64,000 nt of DNA from Streptomyces gossypii. GTDB lineage: Bacteria > Actinomycetota > Actinomycetes > Streptomycetales > Streptomycetaceae. The notes below the pieces were generated by a model. The model was not told the origin of the DNA. It ran no database searches and saw only the letters and a list, made by a program, of their open reading frames with translations. Made by a program: the position numbers and the translations under genes. Location: NCBI RefSeq assembly GCF_025165795.1, contig NZ_JAJAGO010000003.1, positions 124,001 through 188,000 on the forward strand, written 5' to 3'. Each line of letters opens with the position of its first letter. Position 1 is the first letter of the stretch. This document shows, piece by piece, positions 46,210-55,344 of the stretch.

Positions 46210-47490
46210 TCAGATCGTGAGGCGGTCGAAGAGGGCGAGGACGGTGCGGGCCTGCAGGGTGACCTGGTCGTCGACCGGGACCCAGCGGGCCTGGAATTCG
46301 GATTCGAATGCCGCGCACCACTGTGAGACGAGGCCGTCCAGCTCACGGCGCAGGTGCGCGGCGCGCGGGCCGGGGAGCGGGCCGAGGGCGGTCAGCGCCA
46401 TCGCGGCGGCGCGCAGCGGGATGCGCCAGGACACACCCGCCAGCGATACGAGATGACCGGCGGTGTGTACGGGTGCGGGGCCGCGGGCGGGCACGCGGGA
46501 CAGCTGGTCCCAGTCGGCCGCCAGTCCCGGGCATACGCTGACAGCCGCCCTCGCGCCGCGCAGCACCGCGCTGTGCTCGACGTCCACCAGTTCGCCCACG
46601 GACTCCAGCAGTCCCGCGACCCGGCGGCTCCGGTGGCGCAGCAGGCGGGCGCAGTGGCGCATGGCGCGCCGTGGGGAGTGGGCGGGGGAGGAGTCGTCCA
46701 CCAGGTGGCTGGCCCACATGGGCGCTTCGATGACGGCGGTCATTCCCCCGTACCGGTGCGGCCTGTACCAGGTGGAGCGCGCGGCGTCCTCTTCGAAACT
46801 GGCGAATCGCTCGGGTATTCCCGGCTCGGGCATGACGAATACTCCTGGTCCGGAACTGCGCCAGAACATCGTGTCAATGCTCCCGATCTCCAGCGGGATT
46901 CCCAGATCGGCAGCCGCCTTACTGAACGGGTCGGCGAGTCCGGGCAGGTCCCGGGTCAGCTGGACCCAGCCTCCGCCCACGTCGTTCGCATGCAGGGAGC
47001 ACTGGAGAAAGGGGCGGATCTCGTCGATCAGTTCGATGAGCGCGCGGCTTTCCGGCAATTGCCGGGCGGTGCCCGTGTGAATGGACGGCGCCCATTCCGG
47101 CTGCTCGTGTCCGACCGGCCGGAAGAACGGACGGTAGCCCTCGTTGAGTGTGTGCCCGCGGGGCACGAAGGTCTCGTTCATTCGCGTGCCGTCGGGGTCG
47201 AGGCAGAGCAGGAAGTGCCAGCGGGAGTCCCGCTCGCCGCCGTGCAGTGAGCTGTCGCCGACGATGCGGGTTGCCAGACTGAGGGCGGTCGCACCGCCGA
47301 CGCGTTCGTTGGCGTGCGGTCCGGCGACCACCAGGACGTTCCGCCGGCCGTGCCCCACGGACAGCAGCAGGAGGTCCTCACCCAGACGCGAACCTCCCAC
47401 CCGGCGCAGGGCGCACAACTGCGGGTGACGGATCGTCAACAACCGTGCTGTGGCGTAGATTTCGGAAACCGAGGGGTAGTCGTCGAACAC
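46210..47490 (-). CDS. M14-family zinc carboxypeptidase (426 aa)
   Basis: A metallocarboxypeptidase-like protein. The first zinc ligands are in VVAGPHANERVGGATAL (HxxE). The substrate-anchoring region includes LCLDPDGTRMNET. The third ligand is the His of LQCSLHANDVGGGW, and the catalytic Glu is in GGMTAVIEAPMW. The C-terminal 170 residues after this are helical and beyond the usual domain. There is no signal peptide, so it is cytoplasmic. GTG 47490 has only a weak ribosome site. It lies downstream of the 24-residue peptide gene on the same strand, which suggests it trims that peptide's C-terminus or removes an amino acid added to it (inference). Confidence 0.82.
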   Translation of the reverse strand: MFDDYPSVSEIYATARLLTIRHPQLCALRRVGGSRLGEDLLLLSVGHGRRNVLVVAGPHANERVGGATALSLATRIVGDSSLHGGERDSRWHFLLCLDPDGTRMNETFVPRGHTLNEGYRPFFRPVGHEQPEWAPSIHTGTARQLPESRALIELIDEIRPFLQCSLHANDVGGGWVQLTRDLPGLADPFSKAAADLGIPLEIGSIDTMFWRSSGPGVFVMPEPGIPERFASFEEDAARSTWYRPHRYGGMTAVIEAPMWASHLVDDSSPAHSPRRAMRHCARLLRHRSRRVAGLLESVGELVDVEHSAVLRGARAAVSVCPGLAADWDQLSRVPARGPAPVHTAGHLVSLAGVSWRIPLRAAAMALTALGPLPGPRAAHLRRELDGLVSQWCAAFESEFQARWVPVDDQVTLQARTVLALFDRLTI

Positions 47491-47557
47491 GGCGGAACCG
47501 CGCTCGGCAGGGATGTCGCTCAGCAGGGCACTGCCTCGCTTCTCTGCGTGGACTCAC

Positions 47558-47620
47558 GGGGTGACGGGTGACAGGTGTGACGGGTGACGGGATGGCTGGG
47601 TGACGGTGGCGGAGTGACGG
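47558..47620. repeat. Cluster of GTGACGG repeats between the peptide gene and the carboxypeptidase gene
   Basis: GTGAC occurs six times in about 60 bp, five times as GTGACGG, with irregular spacing of 7 to 16 bp. On the minus strand they read CCGTCAC. They lie in the 221-bp untranslated stretch between the short peptide gene and the M14 gene. They may be binding sites or a recent slippage product. Confidence 0.6.
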
Positions 47621-47711
47621 GCCGGGTCGGGGAGGTGGGGTGGAAATCGCCGCGTGACAACGCCCGCGTGGCAACTGCACGCGGGCGCGGCGTGAGTGTC
47701 GCGATTGACGG

Positions 47712-47786
47712 TCAGCTGTTGCTGGTACCGCTGAGGCCGGTGGTTTCCCGCTTCTCCAGCGGTCGGATTTCTATTCGATGTGCCAT
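47712..47786 (-). CDS. Putative 24-residue peptide (possible RiPP precursor)
   Basis: A very short frame, MAHRIEIRPLEKRETT then GLSGTSNS. It would be ignored but for three points. A strong ribosome site (GGAAGG, 7 nt before ATG) precedes it. It sits between a divergent ThiF-type adenylating enzyme with an RRE-like domain and a co-directional M14 carboxypeptidase. Its two halves look like a charged leader followed by a small-residue C-terminus rich in Gly/Ser/Thr/Asn. MccB-type ThiF enzymes act on similarly short peptides but need a C-terminal Asn; here Asn is next to last. Whether it is translated is not proven. Confidence 0.55.
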   Translation of the reverse strand: MAHRIEIRPLEKRETTGLSGTSNS

Positions 47787-48008
47787 GCGGACTTCCTTCC
47801 CTCCTGCTCGCAGTGCCGTACGCGTGGCGTCGTACACGGGGCGCCCTATGCGGGATGCGGAAGACGGAGTGCCGTATACGCCGATCAAAAGTACGAATAA
47901 TGCGCACGGAATCTGGGCAGGCGCGAATTCTACGGATAGTACCGTGCCAGTAGTCCATGGCAACGACGCCCTGTCAAGGGTGGATTTCGGCCGTAAAGGG
48001 GGAGCGGT

Positions 48009-49133
48009 GTGTCGGTGACGATATCGACGATAGGACAACCTCGGGTGAAGCCCGAGCACCGGCCGTATCGGACGGTGGATGGTCATATCCGGATCGGTAG
48101 TGTGATCTTCGGAATCGGTGCCGAAGTCCGGGACCCGGAAGGGTGGATATGGACCCTCACCGAAGCGATGGACGGGTTCCGTTCCCCCGGCGAGGTCGTG
48201 ACCACGGTGCTGGCACGGCATTCCGGTCTGGCCCGAGAGGAGGTGCTCCAGGCGATGGACGACCTGTTGCAGGCGGGCTTTGTCGAGGATGCCGCGGTGC
48301 CCTTGCCGTCCGGCCTCACCGAGCGTGAACGCACCCGGTACGGACGGGGGGTCGCCCTGCTGCGCTGGATGGATCTGGCCCCGCGGGCCAGCGCGTGGGA
48401 GCTGCAGTTACGACTGCGCGAGTCGCGCGTGCTGCTGGTCGGAGTGGGCGGCACCGGCGGCGTCGTCGCCCAGAGCCTGGTGGCGTCCGGGATCGGCGCG
48501 CTGCACTGTGTGGACCCGGACGTCGTGGAGCTGTCCAACCTGAACCGGCAACTCCTCTTCCAGGAAGCCGACATCGGGCTCCCCAAGGTCGAGGCCGCAG
48601 TCGCGAGACTGCGGATGCTCAACTCCGACGTGACCGTCACGGGCGAGCGGTTCTGCGTACGCGGTGCGGACGACCTCGCCGCCCTGCTGAGCCCCGGCTA
48701 CGACCTGCTGGCGCTCTGCGCGGACCGGCCGCCCGAGATCCGGGGCTGGGCCAACGCGGCCTGCCTCAAGGCGGATCTGCCGTGGGCCGAGGGGGGCTAT
48801 CGCGGTCCGCTGGTGTCGGTGGGCGTGCATGTGCCGGGGCGGGGCGCATGCTGGGAGTGCCACAGGGCGGGCGAGATCGAGCGCCGTGACCTGCGGCTCG
48901 GCCCCGATCAGGATGAGGAGGCGGCTTCGCCGCGGATGCCGTGGAACCCGGTCAACGCGGTCACCGCGGGTCTCTCCGGGAGCCTGCTGGCGCATGCCGC
49001 GCTGGCGCTGATCACCGGGGCGCCGCCGATGGAGCCGGGATACCGGCTCGGCTTCAACCTGATGGTGCCGGGTGAGCCGGTCACGGAACGATTCAGCCGG
49101 CGCCCCGACTGCCCCGCGTGTGGCGGCTGGTGA
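48009..49133 (+). CDS. ThiF/MccB-type adenylating enzyme with RRE-like N-terminus (374 aa)
   Basis: A canonical E1-like enzyme that should adenylate a peptide or protein C-terminus. GVGGTGGVVAQSLVASGIGALHCVDPDVVELSNLNRQLLF contains the ATP loop, the Asp and the Arg finger; LPKVEAAVARLRMLN follows. Two CxxC pairs (CWECH, CPACGGW at the C-terminus) make the structural zinc site. The first 95 residues (FRSPGEVVTTVLARHSGLAREEVLQAMDDLLQAGFVED) look like a PqqD/RRE winged helix that binds leader peptides, as in MccB and PaaA. GTG 48009 has GGGGGAG just upstream. Unlike the E1-like protein at 974-3307 it keeps all catalytic residues. Confidence 0.85.
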   Translation: MSVTISTIGQPRVKPEHRPYRTVDGHIRIGSVIFGIGAEVRDPEGWIWTLTEAMDGFRSPGEVVTTVLARHSGLAREEVLQAMDDLLQAGFVEDAAVPLPSGLTERERTRYGRGVALLRWMDLAPRASAWELQLRLRESRVLLVGVGGTGGVVAQSLVASGIGALHCVDPDVVELSNLNRQLLFQEADIGLPKVEAAVARLRMLNSDVTVTGERFCVRGADDLAALLSPGYDLLALCADRPPEIRGWANAACLKADLPWAEGGYRGPLVSVGVHVPGRGACWECHRAGEIERRDLRLGPDQDEEAASPRMPWNPVNAVTAGLSGSLLAHAALALITGAPPMEPGYRLGFNLMVPGEPVTERFSRRPDCPACGGW

Positions 49134-49272
49134 CGGAACGTCGCGAGGTGGAGGACTCGGCGGCCCGAGGATGATCACGGGCCCCGGGGGTTGCAGGCAG
49201 CGCGGGTGGGGAACACTCCGTCGTACTCGCCGTCTCTGACGGTGAGGTCGTGGCCGAAGACAGGGGGACGCC

Positions 49273-49560
49273 ATGGCCGGGGTAATTTTTCTCGTGATCT
49301 TGATCGTACTTGTGGTGATGTCACTCACGGGGTTCAGCAGTGGATCTCGCGGCGGAGGGCGCTTTTCCAGTGGGAGAAGCCCGGCCAGAGGCGATGACGA
49401 TGGCTGGGGTGCCGACGGCGGCAGTGGCGCCGACGGAGGCTGGGGTCACGGAGGCGGCTGGGGTGACGGCGGCGGGGGCAGTGGCGTCGGCGGAGGCTGG
49501 GGTCACGGAGGCGGCGGCAGTGGCGGCGGTGGTGGCGGCGGTGGCGACGGTGGCAGCTGA
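49273..49560 (+). CDS. Small membrane-anchored glycine-rich protein (95 aa)
   Basis: One N-terminal membrane helix (VIFLVILIVLVVMSLTGF) is followed by a tail made almost only of Gly with Asp, Ser, Trp and His (repeats of GGWGHGG and GGGSG). The product could be a signal-anchored protein with a disordered outer tail. No family is recognised; Streptomyces genomes hold several such Gly-rich proteins. The downstream part may vary by slippage. The ATG at 49273 follows GGGGGACG. Confidence 0.6.
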   Translation: MAGVIFLVILIVLVVMSLTGFSSGSRGGGRFSSGRSPARGDDDGWGADGGSGADGGWGHGGGWGDGGGGSGVGGGWGHGGGGSGGGGGGGGDGGS

Positions 49561-49734
49561 TTCGGCCACGCGCGGATTTCGTAATCCTTAATCCGCGCCG
49601 TTGAGTTGAACGTTTGAGCAGCCTTGCCCTCGGGGGGATGGAAACCCCTGCGAAGATGGGAAAACCACTATGGGCTCGGCGCTTTTCGTGATTCGGTGAA
49701 TCCCACCCTCAACTGCGTCTTGCGGAGCCGGTCC

Positions 49735-50268
49735 ATGCTCACTTCTCTCAAGACTGCCTACAGCGACACCCGCGCGGGCGACCTCGCCTGGGCGCTGGGG
49801 CGGGAGCCGTTGCCCGCGCTGGCATCGCTCGATCTCGAACTGTCCGGAGTCAAGGTGCAGTTGCGGTTACTCGGCGCCTCTCATCAGGTGCTTCTCGATG
49901 AGGGCGACCGCTTCCGCTCCGAGACCGTCGCATGCATGCCCGGCAGCAGTTCGCCGCTGCCGCTGGGCGTGTCCAAACGAATAGGGGAATGGGAGTACGA
50001 ATTCGCGGCACGTGTCGAAACCCTGTCAGCGGGGTCGTTCCTGGGGCGCGCGCAGGAATTACTCGCGCTGGTCGCCGACCATCCCAACGGACTGGCCGGC
50101 ACGTTCCCCGGCAGCCCCACGGCTTTCACCGCGTTGCTCGTGCAGCAGCACGACGGTCAGGTGCACTGGCGTACCTGGCATTCGTACCCACAGGAGGGGA
50201 AGTTGGTGTCGACCCGTACGAGGGTGGGTGTACGGGTGCGCGAGGGGCGGGAACAGGTGTTGGTCTGA
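49735..50268 (+). CDS. DUF2617 family protein (177 aa)
   Basis: Matches the actinobacterial DUF2617 family: LKTAYSDTRAGDLAWALGREPLPALASLDLELSGVKVQLRLLGASHQVLL at the start. FPGSPTAFTALLVQQHDGQVHWRTWHSYPQEGKLVSTRTRV comes near the end. The function is unknown. In Streptomyces it sits next to the membrane spermidine-synthase-like gene, as here (95 nt apart). I start it at ATG 49735; an in-frame extension to 49624 lacks family similarity. Confidence 0.85.
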   Translation: MLTSLKTAYSDTRAGDLAWALGREPLPALASLDLELSGVKVQLRLLGASHQVLLDEGDRFRSETVACMPGSSSPLPLGVSKRIGEWEYEFAARVETLSAGSFLGRAQELLALVADHPNGLAGTFPGSPTAFTALLVQQHDGQVHWRTWHSYPQEGKLVSTRTRVGVRVREGREQVLV

Positions 50269-50363
50269 GAACACCCGAAGGAGGCGGAATCTCCGGTTTC
50301 CCTTCCGGATAGTACTCGTGTGGGTGACCAGGAGTACTCGGGTGGCGACGTAGCGTTATCGGC

Positions 50364-52079
50364 ATGATCGATCGCCCCTTCAGTCCTGCAAGGCTGCCCG
50401 TTCCGGCCGGGATCGGGCGGGCCGCAGTGCTCGTCTCCGTCTTCGTCTGCGCCGCCTGCGGGCTGGTGTACGAGCTGGAACTCGTGGCGCTCGCTGCCTA
50501 TTTGGTAGGGGATTCCGTCACCCAGGCATCCGTCGTGCTGTCCGTGATGGTCTTCGCCATGGGTCTCGGCTCGCTGCTCGCCAAGCGGCTGCGCTGTCAT
50601 GCCGCCGTCGGCTTCGGCGTGATCGAGGCGGTGCTGGCGCTGATCGGCGGCGGCTCCGCGATGGCGCTCTACGCCACCTTCGCCTGGTTCGGGGAGTCGC
50701 GTTGGGCGCTGATCGTCTTCTCGATAGCCATCGGGATGCTGATCGGCGCGGAGATGCCGTTGCTGATGACGCTCATCCAGCGGATCCGCGCCCAGGACCC
50801 GGGCGTCGCTGTCGCCGACCTGTTCGCCGCCGACTATGTGGGCGCCCTGCTGGGCGGGTTGACCTTTCCCTTTCTGCTCCTGCCGTTCTTCGGACAGCTG
50901 ACGGGCGTCCTGCTGACCGGGGTGGTGAACGCCGTGGCGGGGGGTGTTGTCGTCCTCTGGCTCTTCCGGCGCGATCTGAGCACCCGTGGCCGCTGGTCCC
51001 TGCTGGCCGTCAACGGCGGGGTCGTCGCACTGCTGCTCATCGGCACTGCTTTCGTCGCCTCGTTCGAGCGGGCGGCCCGCGAGGCGATGTACGGGGAGGA
51101 TGTGCGGGTGGCGATGCGGACGGAGACGCAGGAGATAGTGCTGACCGGAGGCATACCGACGCCGAGAGCCGCGGACGGGCACCCCGGCCTGGAGACGCAC
51201 AGCGCCGGTGCGGGAGGAGAGGGCGGCGGTGGCCGCTCCGTGCCGCGCCGGACACCCGGGGCCGCACCCCCGCTCCGGCTCTTCCTGGACGGGCGGCTGC
51301 GGGTGTGCTCGCTGGACGAGGAGCGCTTTCACGAGGCACTGGTGCACCCCGCGATGGCCGGCGGCTCGCGGGCGCGAGTGCTGATCCTCGGCGGCGGAGA
51401 CGGCCTCGCGCTGCGTGAGGTGCTGGGTTACCAGGAGGTGCGCTCGGTGACCGTCGTCGCCCGCGACCCGCAGCTCGTGTCGCTGGCCCGCACCGATCCG
51501 GGCCTCTCCCGGCTCAACGGCGGCGCATTCGGCGACCCGCGCGTACAGGTGCGTACGGGGGATGTCTTCGGCTGGCTGCGGGAGCGCGCGCCCGGCCGGG
51601 GCGGAGCGTTCGACGTGATCATCTCGGCGCTGCCCGATCCCGGGATATCCGAGAGCACCAAGCTGTATTCGCGGGAGTTCTACGGGCTTGCCGAGCGGGC
51701 GCTGACCGAGCGCGGCCGCCTTGCCGTGCACGCGGGCGCGCTCACCAGCCGCCCCCGCGATGTCTGGACGGTGGAGGCCACACTCCGTTCCGCCGGACTG
51801 CGTACGACGCCGTACGCCGTCGACGGCCGGGTCTCGGGCTACCAGGCCGGGCCGGACCACGCCATGCGCGGGCGAGGGCCGCGTCCACGGGACTGGGGCC
51901 TCGTGCTGGCCGCGCGGGGGAAGGAGCGGCCACCGGTGCGGTTGGCGGCGGCCGGGCGCGCACCTCGGGCGGCGGCCGTCACCTCGGCTTCGCTGCGTGA
52001 GGCCGTGGAGTGGGCCCGCCGCGAGCGGATATCCGGCCTGCCGCCGTCTTCCCTGATGCATCCACGCTTCCTGGACTGA
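50364..52079 (+). CDS. Membrane-bound spermidine synthase-like protein (571 aa)
   Basis: Seven or so N-terminal membrane helices (residues about 20-240) are followed by a spermidine synthase-like Rossmann domain. It has [18 protein letters not shown] (SAM-type loop), [50 protein letters not shown] and [15 protein letters not shown]. The activity of the membrane-fused group is not firmly known, and polyamine aminopropyl transfer is the family's default. An Ala/Gly-rich insertion of about 50 residues separates the two parts. It follows DUF2617 in the conserved Streptomyces order. Confidence 0.85.
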   Translation: MIDRPFSPARLPVPAGIGRAAVLVSVFVCAACGLVYELELVALAAYLVGDSVTQASVVLSVMVFAMGLGSLLAKRLRCHAAVGFGVIEAVLALIGGGSAMALYATFAWFGESRWALIVFSIAIGMLIGAEMPLLMTLIQRIRAQDPGVAVADLFAADYVGALLGGLTFPFLLLPFFGQLTGVLLTGVVNAVAGGVVVLWLFRRDLSTRGRWSLLAVNGGVVALLLIGTAFVASFERAAREAMYGEDVRVAMRTETQEIVLTGGIPTPRAADGHPGLETHSAGAGGEGGGGRSVPRRTPGAAPPLRLFLDGRLRVCSLDEERFHEALVHPAMAGGSRARVLILGGGDGLALREVLGYQEVRSVTVVARDPQLVSLARTDPGLSRLNGGAFGDPRVQVRTGDVFGWLRERAPGRGGAFDVIISALPDPGISESTKLYSREFYGLAERALTERGRLAVHAGALTSRPRDVWTVEATLRSAGLRTTPYAVDGRVSGYQAGPDHAMRGRGPRPRDWGLVLAARGKERPPVRLAAAGRAPRAAAVTSASLREAVEWARRERISGLPPSSLMHPRFLD

Positions 52080-52160
52080 CCGGAGGGGAGCGACGCGGGT
52101 GGTGCGGGTGTTGCGTGTGATCGGGCGCATGTACGGGGCACGGTGGGTAGGCTCCGGCCT

Positions 52161-53195
52161 ATGGAGCATGAGGTGTACGTTCCGTTTCCCGTCGGCTCGG
52201 TGCGCGAGGCGCTCGCCGACCGGGTGCGCGTGGCGCGCAGTGTCCCGGGCTTCCAGCAGGCTGCGGCCGAAGGCCGCGGGGACGCGGTCGAAGGGCGGCT
52301 GCGCCTCCGCATCGGCGGCTCGACGATCACCTATCGCGGCGAGCTGAAGATCACCGCGCAGGGCGACGGCTTCAGTGTCAAGGCATCCGGCGCGGAGGTG
52401 CGCGGCCAGGGAGCCGTGCGGCTGGTACTGAAGGTGGTGCCGAGACCGTCCGCCGACGGCGAGGGCACCCGGCTCGTCTGTTCCGGCAAGCTGTCCGGAG
52501 ACGGGCGGATCGCCGAGTTCGAGGAGAAGGTGACGGCAGCCGCAGGCCGGAGACTGCTGGACCGTTTCGCCACGGCGCTCACCGAGCGCATGCGGAACGG
52601 GTCGGGCGCCGGGTCGGAGACGCGGGCGGCGGCCGGGATCGGTGAGCCGGACGACAACGATCGCGCCATCCCTGGGATTCCGGCCCCGGAGAAGGGCGAG
52701 CAGGACCGTTCCCGCAAGGAAGACGGCAAGGGCAAGGACGACGGGTCCGCCGACGCGGAAGCCCGTCCCGGTACCGACGGCGAGGAGGACACGCCCCGAT
52801 CCGCCGAAGGCGGCCCGGCCGACAGCGAAGCGACGCCGGGTGTCTTCGGGACGGAGGTCCCGCCGCCCTCACTCGACCCGCTGGACTCCGAGGACGGCCT
52901 GGTCGACGAGGTGGATGGCCAGGGCGGCCCTGAGGACGCGGATGACGACGCCGACGGCGAGCCCGTCGACGACGGCGAAGGCCGTCTGACAGCCGAGGCC
53001 GCGCATGCTCGCCGCACCATGATCGGCCGCAGCGCCGAGGAGGTCGACCACGCGCCGCCGCGCGGACGCTACGCCCCGGTCCCCGCAGCGGACTCCACGG
53101 CGGCGGCGGCCACGCTCCGCTGGGCGGCCCCCGCCGCCGCACTGGTGGTTGCGGGCGCGGTCATCCTCGGCCGGGCACTCCGCCGCCGCCGCTGA
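52161..53195 (+). CDS. SRPBCC/CoxG-like protein with acidic linker and C-terminal membrane anchor (344 aa)
   Basis: The N-terminal 145 residues form a START/SRPBCC-type domain of the CoxG (carbon monoxide dehydrogenase subunit G) kind: VYVPFPVGSVREALADRVRVARSVPGFQ, YRGELKITAQGDGFSVKASG, EKVTAAAGRRLLDRFATALTERM. A long Asp/Glu/Gly/Pro-rich linker (about 150-290) follows. The end is a single membrane helix (TLRWAAPAAALVVAGAVILGRAL) and a basic tail. It probably binds a lipid or hydrophobic ligand at the inner face of the membrane. No cox genes are nearby, so a link to CO dehydrogenase is unlikely. Confidence 0.78.
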   Translation: MEHEVYVPFPVGSVREALADRVRVARSVPGFQQAAAEGRGDAVEGRLRLRIGGSTITYRGELKITAQGDGFSVKASGAEVRGQGAVRLVLKVVPRPSADGEGTRLVCSGKLSGDGRIAEFEEKVTAAAGRRLLDRFATALTERMRNGSGAGSETRAAAGIGEPDDNDRAIPGIPAPEKGEQDRSRKEDGKGKDDGSADAEARPGTDGEEDTPRSAEGGPADSEATPGVFGTEVPPPSLDPLDSEDGLVDEVDGQGGPEDADDDADGEPVDDGEGRLTAEAAHARRTMIGRSAEEVDHAPPRGRYAPVPAADSTAAAATLRWAAPAAALVVAGAVILGRALRRRR

Positions 53196-53911
53196 CCGGT
53201 GCACAGCACTCGGGCGGTCGGCCAGTCCCGGACCGACGGGCCGTGCCGTGCCGTGAGCCCGGCGCCTTGGCGGGCTCTCCCGCCGCCTGCGCCGCCTGCG
53301 CCGGTGGTCGCGGTGGTCCTCAGGCGGGCGCTGCACCGCCGCCGCTGACCACCGGCGTGCCGTGGGGTGCGGCCGCGCCTGGCGTAAGGCCGGGCAAGGG
53401 CCGAAGTGCGGCTCCCGTCCGGCCAGTCCCGGATCGGCGGCTTGGCCGTCAGCTCGCCCGCCGGGGGCCGGCTTTCCTCACGGCGCCGCACCGCCCTGCG
53501 CCATGCCGCCGGACCGTGCTGCACCGGACCGCGCCGCACCGCCCTGCGCCATGCCGCCGGACCGTGCTGCACCGGACCGCGCCGCACCGCCCTGCGCCAT
53601 GCCGCCGGACCGTGCTGCACCGGACCGCGCCGGACCGCGCTGCGCCGTGCCGTGCCGCACCGGACCCTGCCGTGCTGCGGCGTGCCGGTTCGCGACGCCG
53701 GACCGTGCCGCGCTGCGCCGTGCCGTGCCGCACCGGACCGGGCCGTACCGCACCGGGCAGCGCTGCGGCGTGCTGGTCCGTGCCGCCGCACCGCACCGGA
53801 CCGCACCGCTGCGTGCCGTGCCGCCGTACCGCCGCCGTTCGGGCGGCCGTACGCGGCTGGATCGTGGCTGTCGCTTCGGTTGATGCGGGGGACACCGCAT
53901 AGGCTCGTGCC
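53196..53911. other. 700-bp gene-free, extremely GC-rich repeat region
   Basis: The frames open here on both strands are low-complexity and have no family features, so I call no gene. The sequence is made of CCGTGCCG, GCACCGGACCG and related words from about 53230 to 53850, with a perfect 48-bp tandem array in the middle (separate entry). The aldose epimerase promoter must lie in the last 60 bp or so. Confidence 0.6.
53484..53631. repeat. 48-bp tandem repeat (minisatellite), about three copies
   Basis: CCCTGCGCCATGCCGCC begins identical units at 53494, 53542 and 53590, exactly 48 bp apart; a partial copy precedes the first. Each unit contains CGGACCGTGCTGCACCGGAC. No spacers vary, so it is not a CRISPR array. 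The surrounding 600 bp are diverged versions of the same words. Confidence 0.95.
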
Positions 53912-54736
53912 ATGACCGATCACGCCCCCGCCCAGCGGGTCCTCCTGCGCGCCGCCGATGCCGAGTTGGCCGTCGAGCCCCAGCACGGATGCCGTCTCTC
54001 CTCGCTCCGGGTCGGGGGTACGGAGCTGCTGCGCCAAGGGCAGCAGTACGGCTCGTTCGTGATGGTGCCGTGGTGCGGGCGCACGGACCGGGGCCGGTTC
54101 CGCAACGGTGGCGAGCTGCATCAGCTTCCGGTCGACTCCGGCGCCCACGCCATGCACGGCACCGTGTACAAGGCCGCCTGGCGCACCGTGCGTGCGGATG
54201 AGCGTTCCGCCGCCTTCACCTGCGACCTCACCGATCCCTGGCCCTGGGAGGGGCGGGTCACCCAGCTCGTGGAGCTGGCCGAGGACGGCGCCTCGCTCAC
54301 CCTCACGCTGGGAGTCGAGACGCTGAGCGACTCGTTCCCCGCGCAGGCGGGCTGGCACCCCTGGTTCCTGCGGAACCTCGGGAACGGCGGTGAGGACGTG
54401 CGCATCGGCTTCGACGCCGAGTGGCAGGAGAAGCGCGGCGAGGACTATCTGCCCACGGGCGAGCGGATCGACCCGCTCCCCGGCCCCTGGGACGACTGCT
54501 TCGGTATGCCGCAGGGTGTGGACGTCACGCTGACCTGGCCCGGAGAGCTGGAAGTCAACGTCGCGAGCCGTGCCGAGTGGGCCGTGGTCTACGACAAGCA
54601 GCCCGAGGCCGTGTGTGTGGAGCCCCAGTCGGGCCCGCCGAACGGCCTCAACACACTGCCCCGTTTCGTCACCCCCATCGAGCCGCTGGAGATCGCGACG
54701 ACCTGGAGCTGGCGGTCGGCCCCCTCGCCTGCCTGA
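53912..54736 (+). CDS. Aldose 1-epimerase-like protein (274 aa)
   Basis: Galactose-mutarotase-like fold. The substrate-binding region contains FVMVPWCGRTDRGRFRNGG and the catalytic His region HAMHGTVYKAAW. GWHPWF lies in the middle and the catalytic Glu is in AVCVEPQSGPPNGLN. It interconverts alpha and beta sugar anomers, and the sugar cannot be told. The length is a little short of GalM (about 340 aa) and fits the YihR/YeaD-like group. ATG 53912. Next gene pyrE is 52 nt downstream. Confidence 0.87.
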   Translation: MTDHAPAQRVLLRAADAELAVEPQHGCRLSSLRVGGTELLRQGQQYGSFVMVPWCGRTDRGRFRNGGELHQLPVDSGAHAMHGTVYKAAWRTVRADERSAAFTCDLTDPWPWEGRVTQLVELAEDGASLTLTLGVETLSDSFPAQAGWHPWFLRNLGNGGEDVRIGFDAEWQEKRGEDYLPTGERIDPLPGPWDDCFGMPQGVDVTLTWPGELEVNVASRAEWAVVYDKQPEAVCVEPQSGPPNGLNTLPRFVTPIEPLEIATTWSWRSAPSPA

Positions 54737-54788
54737 CTGACGTGGCGCAGCCGCAGTCGCGGGCTGCCGCTGTCATAGGCTCACCCCC

Positions 54789-55328
54789 ATGAGTGATGTG
54801 CGCGCAGAGCTGCTCCAGCAGATCAAGGACAAGGCCGTGGTGCACGGCAAGGTGATCCTCTCCTCCGGGATCGAGGCGGACTTCTACATCGACCTGCGCC
54901 GGATCACCCTCGACGGTGAGTCCGCGCCGCTCGTGGGGCAGGTGATGCTGGACGCCACCGCCCATCTGGAGTACGAGGCGGTGGGCGGTCTGACCTTGGG
55001 CGCGGATCCGGTCGCCGCCGCCATGCTGCACGCCGCCGCCGCGCGCGGGCGGAAGCTGGACGCGTTCGTCGTACGCAAGGCGGGCAAGGCCCACGGGCTT
55101 CAGCGGCGCATTGAGGGGCCGGACGTCGCGGGCCGCCGGGTGCTGGTCGTCGAGGACACCACGACCACCGGGAACTCGCCGCTCACGGCGGTGCAGGCGG
55201 CCCGGGAGGCGGGCGCGGAGGTCGTCGCGGTCGCCACGGTCGTTGAGCGTTCGGCTGCCGAGGCGGTACGGCAGTCGGGGCTGCCGTACGTCCATCCGTA
55301 TGATCTCGCCGACCTGGGGCTGAACTGA
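54789..55328 (+). CDS. pyrE: Orotate phosphoribosyltransferase (179 aa)
   Basis: Converts orotate and PRPP to orotidine 5'-phosphate in de novo pyrimidine synthesis, in the cytoplasm as a dimer. The PRPP-binding motif is RVLVVEDTTTTGNSPLTAV. The flexible-loop region is FVVRKAGKAHGLQRRIEGP, and the N-terminus SGIEADFYIDLRRITLDGESAPL is characteristic. The length is normal for the actinobacterial type. Confidence 0.95.
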   Translation: MSDVRAELLQQIKDKAVVHGKVILSSGIEADFYIDLRRITLDGESAPLVGQVMLDATAHLEYEAVGGLTLGADPVAAAMLHAAAARGRKLDAFVVRKAGKAHGLQRRIEGPDVAGRRVLVVEDTTTTGNSPLTAVQAAREAGAEVVAVATVVERSAAEAVRQSGLPYVHPYDLADLGLN

Positions 55329-55344
55329 GCTTCTGAGCCAGATC

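Noticed and set aside
47712..47786. Microcin C-type precursor
   Set aside because: MccB substrates end in Asn; this peptide ends in Ser, and no aminopropyl or efflux genes of the mcc kind are present. Held only as a general RiPP candidate.
53484..53631. Possible CRISPR array
   Set aside because: The repeats are directly tandem with no unique spacers and no cas genes are present.
53069..54358. 429-aa minus-strand frame and several plus-strand frames across the repeat region
   Set aside because: They consist of low-complexity Arg/Ala/Gly text made by the repeats and run antisense to aldose epimerase; none has a domain.
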